Positions 1-5,272 of a stretch of 5,506 nucleotides of DNA are shown here, piece after piece. How positions within the stretch are numbered: position 1 is the stretch's first letter; the number at the start of each line of letters is the position of its first letter. Source of the stretch: Actinomycetes bacterium (GTDB lineage: Bacteria > Actinomycetota > Acidimicrobiia > Acidimicrobiales > RAAP-2); the NCBI GenBank assembly GCA_021791615.1, contig JAJYWG010000406.1, positions 1-5,506 of the forward strand, written 5' to 3'. The translations under genes and the position numbers were made by a program. The notes beneath the pieces were generated by a model. It did not search any database and was not told the origin of the DNA. It saw nothing but the letters and a program-made list of their open reading frames with translations.

Positions 1-1455
1 CGGAAGCTCGACGCCTGGAAGGAGCCGCTCGCCCAGCTCGGATAGGAGCAGGATCTCGGCGGCATAGGGACCATCGCGGGTGACGAGCGCGGCGATCCAG
101 GCCCGAAGCGCTCCCTCGGCGCCGGGGCCGCTCAGGCGAAGGCCCGGCCAGTCCGAAAGCCCCACGCGCACCTCGTGGGCGTCGCGGTGAGCGACCGCGA
201 TGAGATCGGGGCGGACAATGGCCGCCTCCTCGGCGATCACGCTCAGCGGCACCGGGGCTGGCGGGGCGGCGGCGTCGAGGTCGCGGCCGTCATCTGCTCG
301 CGCGGCTCTCGTGGTGGCGAGCAGGTCGCGCAGGCCTTGAGGGCGGACCGGCGGGGCGAGGCGGACGGCGGGGCGCGGTGGGCCGGGGCGGTAGGCGCGC
401 CGTCTGCGCAGCCGCTCCGCGGTCAGCGCCGAGATCACCCCGGCCGCGAACGACCCGGCGATCACCGCTCCAGAGGGCAGCTGCACCGGTTCCTCGACCA
501 CGTGCGCGCCGGCGGGCGACGGTGCCGCCATGTGAGCGTTTCGGGGCCCGACCGTCGTTGCCGGCGTGCTGGACGTTGGGCTCGTAGGGACTGGGGCTGG
601 CGGCAGGGTCGGAGTGATCGGTGAGGGTGCCGGTTCCGGTGCTGGCGGCTTGGGCGTCGACTGCGGCGCACTGGAGGATGGCAGGAGCAGCGTCCAGCCA
701 GGGTCGATCCAGTGCGGGTCGGTGAGGCTGGCGCCGCCGGGCTGGGAGCGCCCTTCGTTGAGCGCGTAGATCTCCGACCAGTGCAGCGGGTCTCCGAGCT
801 CACGCTCGGCGATGCCCCACAGCGTGTCGCCGCGCTGGACCACGTAGGTGCGCATCTGGTCGGCCACCTGGGTGCCAGGCGATGCTTGGGGTGCCGGGCC
901 CGAAGGGCCGGCCGCCAGCGGCGGGGCCACTGGGGCGCCTGTTGGCGACGTGTCGGCCCCAGGTGGCGGCCTGAGCGGCGCCTGCGGATGGGTCGGCTGG
1001 TTGGTGCCGGCAAGGACAAAGGCGGCGACCGGGCGGCGCAGGGCCACGAGGCCTGTGTCAGGCGAACCGACCGGTTGGTTTTGGGCGGGCCTGGGTGCGA
1101 GGGCGAGGGCGGCGACCACGACGGCGGCGACGAGGCGCCCCGTGAGCGGCTGGAAGAGACCGGCGACCGGGAGGCGCCGGGCGCGCCGGGCGCCGAGCGC
1201 GGCGGGGATCTCGGCGGCGACCGAGGCGACGAGCACCGCCCAGGTGACCCACACCACGACCGCCAGGACGTCGACGAGGGTTCGCCCGGCGATGCCGTGG
1301 GCGTCGAGGGCCCGGCCGACCTGGGCGACCGAAGGCATGTGGTGCGGGAGGGGCCAGCCGATGTAGTGCCACAGCGCCCAGGGGATGCCGGCAACGAGGG
1401 CGGCGAGGACGACGAGGGCGGCGATGCCTTTGGCGAGGTGTGCGAGGCGGGCCAT
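1..1455 (-). CDS. LysM-domain multi-pass membrane protein of the Tad locus (partial, C-terminus off the left edge)
   Basis: The minus-strand frame is open without a stop from the ATG at 1455 to the window edge (485 codons, incomplete). The N-terminus has hydrophobic segments at about residues 9-31, 60-83 and 108-121, followed by a Pro/Ala-rich linker (about 154-200). A clear LysM peptidoglycan-binding domain follows at about 203-260 (YVVQRGDTLWGIAERELGD, then WSEIYALN and a closing DPGWTLLLP). A second Pro/Thr/Ser-rich linker (about 262-305) leads to another possible membrane segment (about 331-345), an Arg-rich stretch, and a soluble region with the pattern GLRLSGPGAEGALRAWIAAL. The start lies one base after the previous stop, with AAGGA seven bases upstream, so coupling is likely. 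From family knowledge, actinobacterial Tad loci often carry large LysM proteins whose C-terminus has a bacterial transcriptional activator (BTAD-like) domain. That part is not visible here, so a regulatory role is inference. A wall-anchoring role is the more direct reading. Confidence 0.85.
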   Translation of the reverse strand, partial: MARLAHLAKGIAALVVLAALVAGIPWALWHYIGWPLPHHMPSVAQVGRALDAHGIAGRTLVDVLAVVVWVTWAVLVASVAAEIPAALGARRARRLPVAGLFQPLTGRLVAAVVVAALALAPRPAQNQPVGSPDTGLVALRRPVAAFVLAGTNQPTHPQAPLRPPPGADTSPTGAPVAPPLAAGPSGPAPQASPGTQVADQMRTYVVQRGDTLWGIAERELGDPLHWSEIYALNEGRSQPGGASLTDPHWIDPGWTLLLPSSSAPQSTPKPPAPEPAPSPITPTLPPAPVPTSPTSSTPATTVGPRNAHMAAPSPAGAHVVEEPVQLPSGAVIAGSFAAGVISALTAERLRRRRAYRPGPPRPAVRLAPPVRPQGLRDLLATTRAARADDGRDLDAAAPPAPVPLSVIAEEAAIVRPDLIAVAHRDAHEVRVGLSDWPGLRLSGPGAEGALRAWIAALVTRDGPYAAEILLLSELGERLLPGVELP

Positions 1456-1456
1456 G

Positions 1457-1876
1457 TCAGGGTCCTTGCTGTGCGGTGGCGCTACCGGTCCCGGTCACCG
1501 TCAGCTGGTCGACGCCCACGACCGAGAGGATCTGGGTGGGCTGGGTGATCGTGACGGTGACCGCGACGGTCTCGCCGGCGACGGTGACGGTGCCGTGCTC
1601 GTCGGCCGCGGCGAGGAAGCCCTGGGCGTCAGCGACCGCCTGGGCGGGGTCCAAGGTGATCGTGCCGGTCGAGCGGTAGAGGGGGATGTCGATCGCCTGG
1701 GCCCCGGCGCGCGCTGCTGCCTGGGCGTCGTCGATGGCATGGACCTTGGCCGTGAGCGCGAGGCCGCCGTCGAGGACGAGGCCGGCCATGGCGAGGAGCG
1801 CCAGGGTGAAGATGACGACGAAGGCGGTGACCATCCCCTTTTCTTCGCCGAGGCGTCGGCGCAGCGCTTGGGTCAT
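1457..1876 (-). CDS. TadG-like Flp pilus assembly protein (short, N-terminal domain only)
   Basis: This 139-residue protein has a basic N-terminus, then EEKGMVTAFVV leading into a single membrane helix (about 16-34), then the signature AGLVLDGGLALTAKVHAIDDAQAAARAGAQ region (about 31-60) typical of the putative Flp pilus-assembly TadE/G-like N-terminal family. The C-terminal part (about 65-139) is Thr/Val-rich and probably forms extracellular beta structure. Compared with full TadG proteins, the long von Willebrand-like C-terminal part is absent, as in many actinobacterial versions. Gly14 sits where prepilin peptidase would cut, but residue +5 is Phe rather than the usual Glu, so processing is doubtful and it may stay membrane-anchored. 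The ATG overlaps the upstream stop as ATGA (1873-1876), and no separate Shine-Dalgarno is obvious, which points to translational coupling. It probably acts in the membrane as a minor component of the pilus machine. Confidence 0.85.
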   Translation of the reverse strand: MTQALRRRLGEEKGMVTAFVVIFTLALLAMAGLVLDGGLALTAKVHAIDDAQAAARAGAQAIDIPLYRSTGTITLDPAQAVADAQGFLAAADEHGTVTVAGETVAVTVTITQPTQILSVVGVDQLTVTGTGSATAQQGP

Positions 1877-2373
1877 GGGCCGAGGACCGAGCGGTAGGTG
1901 TCGATGACCGAGGCCGCGGTCGAAGAGACGCGCTCGGTGACGGGCAGGCGCAGCCCGGTCAGGTCGCTGAGCGCGACGGCGCAGGTGACGGCGACCGTGA
2001 CCGACCCGCCGGGGGCGAAGCGGGCGGTGTCCGTCGCGACCTGGAGGGTGGCGCAGGTGACGTGGTCCGAGCCGAGCGCCGCCGTGGCTACCTGCTGGGC
2101 GCTGGCGGCAGCCTGGGCCGGGGTGGTGGCGATGGATGCGGCGCGCGCGGCCTGGGCGGCCGCCCCGTCGACGTTGATGCGCGCCCCGGCGAGCCGGCCG
2201 AGGGCGACGACAAAGAGCAGCATCACGATGAGCAGCGGGGTGAGCAGGACCAGCTCGGTTGCGACCGCACCCCGCTCGTCACGTAGCCCGCCGCCGGCAC
2301 CCGCCCTGGCGCCGCACACAATGCGCCTCGTCATGCTGTGCACGGTGCTTGTAATGCGGGTCCGTGGGGTCAT
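1873..2373 (-). CDS. TadE-like pseudopilin 2 (TadE/TadF family)
   Basis: The chosen start, the ATG at 2373, gives 166 residues. It lies 11 bases after the upstream stop and is preceded by GGGAG four bases away. A downstream ATG at 2334 has no ribosome-binding site. A basic leader of about 35 residues ends in DERG, followed by AVATELVLLTPLL. Gly35 with Glu40 at +5 matches the class III prepilin cleavage pattern used in Tad systems, and residues 41-59 form the membrane helix. The helix is followed by the Ala-rich amphipathic region AAAQAARAASIA usual for TadE proteins. Cys107 and Cys131 may form a disulfide in the exported domain. The neighbours are another TadE-like gene upstream and a TadG-like gene downstream. 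TadE and TadF are minor pseudopilins needed for pilus assembly. I cannot say from sequence which of the two this corresponds to. Confidence 0.87.
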   Translation of the reverse strand: MTPRTRITSTVHSMTRRIVCGARAGAGGGLRDERGAVATELVLLTPLLIVMLLFVVALGRLAGARINVDGAAAQAARAASIATTPAQAAASAQQVATAALGSDHVTCATLQVATDTARFAPGGSVTVAVTCAVALSDLTGLRLPVTERVSSTAASVIDTYRSVLGP

Positions 2374-2384
2374 CCTGCTCCCGC

Positions 2385-2785
2385 TCACGGTCCCGCCCCG
2401 GGTACCGCTGGCTCCGTCGGCCCGACGGCGGTGGCCTGCACGGGCAAGCTGAAAAGTCCGGCCACGCTCTCGGCGTGCCCACTCACCACCACCGTCGTGC
2501 TGGCACCGGTTCGGGTGGCGCGCACCTGCGGGCCGATCAGCACGCCACCGGCAAGCTGAGTGAGGACGCTCTGGGTCTCTGCGGTGCCGGCCTGCGCGGT
2601 CTCGCCTTGGAGCCTGGCGACCGACAGGCCCTGTTGGGCTGCCGCCTCGGCGAGGTTGGTGGCGTGCTCCCACAAGGCGAACTGGATCACCCCCAAGATG
2701 AGCAGGAGGAGCAGCGGGGTGGCGATGACCAGTTCTGCGGCCACGGCTCCCGACTCACCGCGCCAGCGGGCGCGCCGGCCCCCAT
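2385..2785 (-). CDS. TadE-like pseudopilin 1, with start out of frame by one base
   Basis: The conserved frame ending at 2385 encodes GESGAVAAELVIATPLLLLL, a long membrane helix, then EHATNLAEAAAQQGLSVARL and a Val/Thr-rich C-terminus. The cleavage motif (Gly then AVAAE, Glu at +5) marks a TadE pseudopilin. In this frame there is no ATG, GTG or TTG in the leader until the ATG at 3035, which would add an odd 95-residue leader with non-coding-like codon use. An ATG at 2785, with GGGAGG eight bases upstream, looks like the true start but is one base out of frame. One extra G in the five-G run (plus-strand C run 2779-2783) would give MGGRRARWRGESG and a 133-residue protein of normal TadE size. 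I therefore end the gene at 2785 and note the frame break. A literal annotation would be 2385-3035. Cause unknown: sequence error, real mutation or programmed slippage. The gene is followed 11 bases later by TadE-like 2. Confidence 0.75.
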
Positions 2786-2793
2786 GCCGGCGA

Positions 2794-2799
2794 CCTCCC
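2794..2799 (-). promoter_or_regulatory. Shine-Dalgarno of TadE-like 1
   Basis: On the minus strand GGGAGG lies eight bases before the ATG at 2785. It is the best-spaced ribosome-binding site before the pseudopilin frame and is the main argument for starting the gene here rather than at 3035. Confidence 0.65.
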
Positions 2800-2873
2800 G
2801 GCCGGTGGCGAGCGAGCGAGGGCGATCGGAGCCCCGTCTCGGCGACGGCGACGTCGTTGTAAGGACTCCTCGA

Positions 2874-2896
2874 TCGTGTCGGTTGAGGCAGGCTCG
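2874..2896 (+). repeat. Repeat copy C (inverted relative to A and B)
   Basis: The plus strand reads TCGTGTCGGTTGAGGCAGGC and continues T-C-G. The minus strand of copy B (3183-3218) reads TCGTGTCGGTTGGGCAGGCT: 12 identical bases, one inserted A here, then 8 identical bases (GGCAGGCT). The two copies face each other about 290 bases apart. It ends only a few bases from the AGGAG at 2866-2870, upstream of TadE-like 1. Confidence 0.65.
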
Positions 2897-2929
2897 TTGT
2901 CGGTGCCGACCTGGGCGAAGGTCGATCGA

Positions 2930-2946
2930 TTCTGTCGTCTTGGAAT
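2930..2946 (+). repeat. Repeat copy D (degraded, same orientation as C)
   Basis: The plus strand reads TTCTGTCGTCTTGGAAT. The minus strand of copy A has TTCCTGTCGGTTGGAAT, so the match holds with one gap and two substitutions. Its distance from copy C (about 55 bases) is close to the 52-base spacing of A and B, which makes the left side a weak mirror image of the right side. Alone it would not be convincing. Confidence 0.35.
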
Positions 2947-2948
2947 GT

Positions 2949-2971
2949 AGTGCGGCAAGCAACTTGGCACT
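2949..2971. repeat. Small imperfect hairpin
   Basis: AGTGC with CTTG-type inner pairing folds back on GCACT: on the minus strand AGTGCCAAG, a three-base loop TTG, then CTTG, a two-base bulge CC, and GCACT. That gives a nine-pair stem with one bulge. No T tract follows, so it is not a standard terminator. It lies between the inverted repeat arms. Confidence 0.4.
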
Positions 2972-3130
2972 TCCCTCGATCATGGTCGGGACCGGCTCTG
3001 CCGCTGACTTTGAGGTCGGGGGCGCTCGCCGTCATCGACGTGACCCCTCAGCGAGCGGGACAGGCCGCGATGTAGCTGGTCCGTGCCGTGGCGAGCAGTC
3101 GTCAGTGGCGTGCGTAGAAGCGGCAGTGCG

Positions 3131-3167
3131 CGACGAGTAGCCGATTCCAACCGACAGGAAACCTGCC
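3131..3167 (-). repeat. Direct repeat copy A
   Basis: The plus strand starts CGACGAGTAGCC, then GATTC, then CAACCGACAGGAAACCTGCC. Copy B has the same first 12 bases, a four-base variable part, and the same last 20 bases with two substitutions. The starts of A and B are 52 bases apart, which is not a multiple of three, so this is not a repeat at the protein level. Confidence 0.75.
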
Positions 3168-3182
3168 GAAGCGACATGCGGC

Positions 3183-3218
3183 CGACGAGTAGCCTGCCCA
3201 ACCGACACGAATCCTGCC
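3183..3218 (-). repeat. Direct repeat copy B
   Basis: The plus strand starts CGACGAGTAGCC, then TGCC, then CAACCGACACGAATCCTGCC. It is a near copy of A (30 of 32 bases in the two conserved blocks) and also the inverted partner of copy C at 2874-2896. It lies about 28 bases downstream of the pilin stop codon in the direction of transcription. Confidence 0.75.
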
Positions 3219-3245
3219 TCCCTACAGTCGTCCACGATGGGCGAG

Positions 3246-3449
3246 TCAGGGGCCGGTCGTGATGCTGTTGGCCTTGGCGATCACCTTGGCCACGATGATC
3301 CCGACAGCGGTCAGCGCGAGGGCTGCCAAGAGTGCGGTGACAATCACCGTCTCGGTCGAGTAGCCGGCCTCGGGATCGGCGCGAAGCGCCTGCCATCGGG
3401 CGCTGAGCACCTCGAAGAGGTGCCGGATGACGGTCAGTTCGGGGAACAC
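3246..3449 (-). CDS. Flp-type pilin candidate (small single-helix Tad protein)
   Basis: This is a 67-residue protein with a leader of about 29 residues (ending DPEAG), then YSTETVIVTALLAALALTAV and a continuous hydrophobic helix to about residue 57, ending AKANSITTGP. A short leader, a Gly-to-Glu cleavage region and one N-terminal helix at the end of a tadABC block fit an Flp/Tad major pilin, secreted through this machine after prepilin peptidase cutting. Counting from Gly29, Glu33 is at +4 rather than the canonical +5; cutting after Ala28 would restore +5. The start is GTG, the only in-frame start upstream of the leader, with AGG eight bases before it. A stronger AAGGAG lies 17 bases upstream and better suits an out-of-frame ATG. 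The tadC stop is 39 bases upstream, so it is probably co-transcribed. It could instead be a small structural accessory protein. Confidence 0.75.
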   Translation of the reverse strand: MFPELTVIRHLFEVLSARWQALRADPEAGYSTETVIVTALLAALALTAVGIIVAKVIAKANSITTGP

Positions 3450-3488
3450 GGCATGGGCCTGCCTTTCTCCTTGGTGCTGCTGGTGGTT

Positions 3489-4394
3489 TCAGAGGCTGTG
3501 GAGGACCCTTTCGACGGCGGGGAACCCGATGAAGAGCAAGAAGCCGGCGAAGAGCACGACGACGGGGAGGCTCATGCGCTCACTGGCGGCCTGGTCGGCG
3601 GTCTCGGCCTCGGCGAGCTGGTGGGTGCGCAGCGACACGGCCTTTGCGGCAAGTGAGGCCCGGACCTTCGCCCCTTCGGTGCCGGCCAGGGCGACCGAGG
3701 CGGCGAGCTCGGACAGCTCGCCGACACCGAGCTCGGTGCCGAGCCGGCCGAGTGCGGTCCATGGGGCTTCGCGGGCGAGGCGGGCCTGGTCGAGGGCCCG
3801 GCGCAGGTAGGCAAATGGCCACCCGGCCCCGATGCTCGCCGCGTCGGCGAGCGCGCTCTCGACCCCGCCGCCGCCGGCGAGGGCGACGACGACGAGATCC
3901 AAGAAGCTGGACAGCGCGTGGCGGAAGTCCCGCCGCCTGCGGTTGGCATCTGCGTGGATGCCGAGGTCCGGGACGACGAAACCGCAGATCCCGAGCACGA
4001 GCGCACCCCACAGCGGGAGGGCGAGCGGCACGTGTGAACCGTCGAGGGCCGCGAGCGCGGCGAGGGCGGGGACGAGGAGGAGGCCGACGAGGGCGAGGGT
4101 GACCTTCTCGGCCAGGTGGCGCTCGGCGCTGCGATCGAGCACGGCGAGGTCCTGGCGGATCCGGCCCGGCACCAGCCAGCCGGCTCCCACGTGACCGAGC
4201 AGCTCGGCGATCGGACGTCCGAGCTGTGCGGCGACACCCCCCTCGGACACCGGGGCGAGCACCGGCGCCGCTTCGGGCACCCGCTTCAGCTGGGCGAGCG
4301 CCTCGGCGAGGGACGGCCGGGACGGGAACAGGCCCCGCACGACCAGCCACATCCCGAACCCGGTGCCAGCGCCCAGGGCCAGCGCGGTGATCAC
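3489..4394 (-). CDS. tadC: TadC, type II/IV secretion F-domain inner-membrane platform protein
   Basis: This 301-residue protein has a first membrane helix (about 3-20), a cytoplasmic stretch, a helix pair (about 98-117 and 123-142), the conserved T2SF (GspF-like) cytoplasmic domain (about 157-270: RRDFRHALSSFLDLVVVALAGG, GVESAL, then ALGRLGTELGVGELSELAAS), and a final helix pair region (about 276-291: PVVVLFAGFLLFIGFPAV). This order is that of TadC proteins. With TadB it forms the platform that converts ATPase movement into pilin insertion. The GTG start at 4394 overlaps the tadB stop as GTGA, and GGGGA lies seven bases upstream. The C-terminus ends normally. Assignment as C rather than B rests on position after the other T2SF gene and on the C-terminal end FPAVERVL typical of the TadC side. 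Confidence 0.93.
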   Translation of the reverse strand: MITALALGAGTGFGMWLVVRGLFPSRPSLAEALAQLKRVPEAAPVLAPVSEGGVAAQLGRPIAELLGHVGAGWLVPGRIRQDLAVLDRSAERHLAEKVTLALVGLLLVPALAALAALDGSHVPLALPLWGALVLGICGFVVPDLGIHADANRRRRDFRHALSSFLDLVVVALAGGGGVESALADAASIGAGWPFAYLRRALDQARLAREAPWTALGRLGTELGVGELSELAASVALAGTEGAKVRASLAAKAVSLRTHQLAEAETADQAASERMSLPVVVLFAGFLLFIGFPAVERVLHSL

Positions 4395-5272
4395 GGCGCG
4401 ATCCCCGACGTGGGCTCGGGAAGCGTGAGCTCGTTGGCTCTGGCGAGGAAGCGCTCGGGGGCGCTCGGCCGGGTCATGTGGGAGAGCCAGACGAAGGCGC
4501 CTGCGAACATCGCCCCGACGAGCAGCAGGACGAGCTGGCCGAGCGCCGAGTCATACGGGGCGAGGTAGGAGCGGTTGAGCACCGCGAGGCCCAAGGCGAG
4601 GCCGGCGGTCACCCCGACGACGACCTTGACCGAGGTGCGCGACCGTGCCCTGCCGGCTTCGACCCGAAGGCGCATGGTGGCCTGGTCCCTCGCGGCCTGG
4701 GCGAGCGAGCCGAGCAGCTCGCCGAGCCGGGATGCCTGGTGCTCGGCTGCGAGCACGAGGGCTGCGACGACGAGGTCCATGGTCGGGTCCGCCACTTCGT
4801 CGGCGAAACCCCGTAGCGCAGGGGCGAGCCGCTCGCCTTCGAGGCGGACGGCCAAGGTGGCGACCTCGGCCCGGATCGGGAGCGGCGCGACCGCGGCGGT
4901 GGCGACGATCGCCTGCTCGAGGCCCGCGGCGCCGGCCATCGTGTCGCGTAACATCTCCGCCCACCCGGCCACCGCCTCGATGCGCGCCAGCCCATCGCCC
5001 CGGCCCTTCGTGCCCCCGAGGAGCCCCGGCAGCCCCCAACCGGCGAGCCCGGCGAGCAGCGCCCCGACCGGCCAGCCCGTCGCCGCCCCGACGACGACCG
5101 CCCCACCGGCCGCCAGGCCGAGTCGAAGCGTCGCCCGCTCGACCTTCGGACGGGTGGGCGACCTTGCTGATCTGGGGAGGGTGACGCCGCGCCAGCCGGC
5201 CCAGGCGAACACCAGGCCGAGGCCGACCCCCGCCCCGAGAAGCCCGGCCAGCGCGGTCACTGCTCCCACCAC
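4391..5272 (-). CDS. tadB: TadB, type II/IV secretion F-domain inner-membrane platform protein
   Basis: Up to 293 residues. An N-terminal helix (about 4-24) is followed by a basic loop, a hydrophobic helix pair region (about 51-83), then a T2SF domain (about 97-212: IEAVAGWAEMLRDTMAGAAGLEQAI, with FADEVADPTMDLVVAALVLA and LGSLAQAARDQATMRLRVEAGRARS), and two C-terminal helices (about 215-232 and 245-265). The pattern of an ATPase gene followed by two adjacent T2SF genes identifies the tadA-tadB-tadC block. The start is uncertain. GTG codons at 5272, 5269 and 5260 are all in frame. The one at 5260 overlaps the ATPase stop as GTGA, exactly like the tadB/tadC junction, and would shorten the protein by four residues; I keep the longer one. 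The protein sits in the inner membrane and partners TadC and the ATPase. Confidence 0.92.
   Translation of the reverse strand: MVGAVTALAGLLGAGVGLGLVFAWAGWRGVTLPRSARSPTRPKVERATLRLGLAAGGAVVVGAATGWPVGALLAGLAGWGLPGLLGGTKGRGDGLARIEAVAGWAEMLRDTMAGAAGLEQAIVATAAVAPLPIRAEVATLAVRLEGERLAPALRGFADEVADPTMDLVVAALVLAAEHQASRLGELLGSLAQAARDQATMRLRVEAGRARSRTSVKVVVGVTAGLALGLAVLNRSYLAPYDSALGQLVLLLVGAMFAGAFVWLSHMTRPSAPERFLARANELTLPEPTSGIAP

Larger units (their letters stand above)
2786..3245. other. Gene-free gap between the pilin and TadE-like 1 genes
   Basis: About 460 bases carry no convincing gene. The open frames crossing it lack family features, and their third codon positions are mixed rather than nearly always G or C as in the neighbouring genes. 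It contains four related repeat copies (2874-2896, 2930-2946, 3131-3167, 3183-3218), a small hairpin (2949-2971) and the ribosome-binding site of TadE-like 1. I could not find a rho-independent terminator with a T tract after the pilin gene, nor a promoter I would defend, although a promoter for the tadE-LysM unit would be expected here. Confidence 0.6.

Noticed and set aside
462..1394. Long minus-strand open frame of 310 codons inside the LysM gene
   Set aside because: It is rich in Ser, Pro and Arg without domains, while the overlapping frame from 1455 contains a clear LysM domain and membrane helices and continues to the edge.
712..1548. Long plus-strand open frame of 278 codons
   Set aside because: It is antisense to the LysM and TadG-like genes. 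Its composition (Gly, Arg, Asp) and lack of any domain are those of a GC-rich shadow frame.
1898..2452. Plus-strand open frame of 184 codons
   Set aside because: It is antisense to TadE-like 2, which has the conserved pseudopilin motif. No recognisable features.
2900..2970. Promoter with TTGCCG and a weak -10 box on the minus strand
   Set aside because: The -35-like element is acceptable but no TANNNT box occurs at a suitable distance, so it is not better than chance in this sequence.
2786..3035. In-frame extension of TadE-like 1 to the ATG at 3035 (95-residue leader)
   Set aside because: The leader is rich in Arg, Ser and Pro with many A- or T-ending codons, has no signal or family feature, overlaps the repeat region, and is far longer than known TadE leaders. 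It remains the literal open frame if no base is missing.
2874..3218. Integron attC site or CRISPR array
   Set aside because: Parts of the repeat resemble RYYYAAC/GTTRRRY, but the arms are too far apart for attC and the partner core does not fit. There are only two direct copies with a 15-base gap, which is not a CRISPR array.
3032..3235. Small minus-strand open frame with the protein repeats AGFVSVG and AGFLSVG
   Set aside because: The apparent protein repeat comes from the 52-base DNA repeat, which does not keep the frame between full copies. No ribosome-binding site or family similarity.
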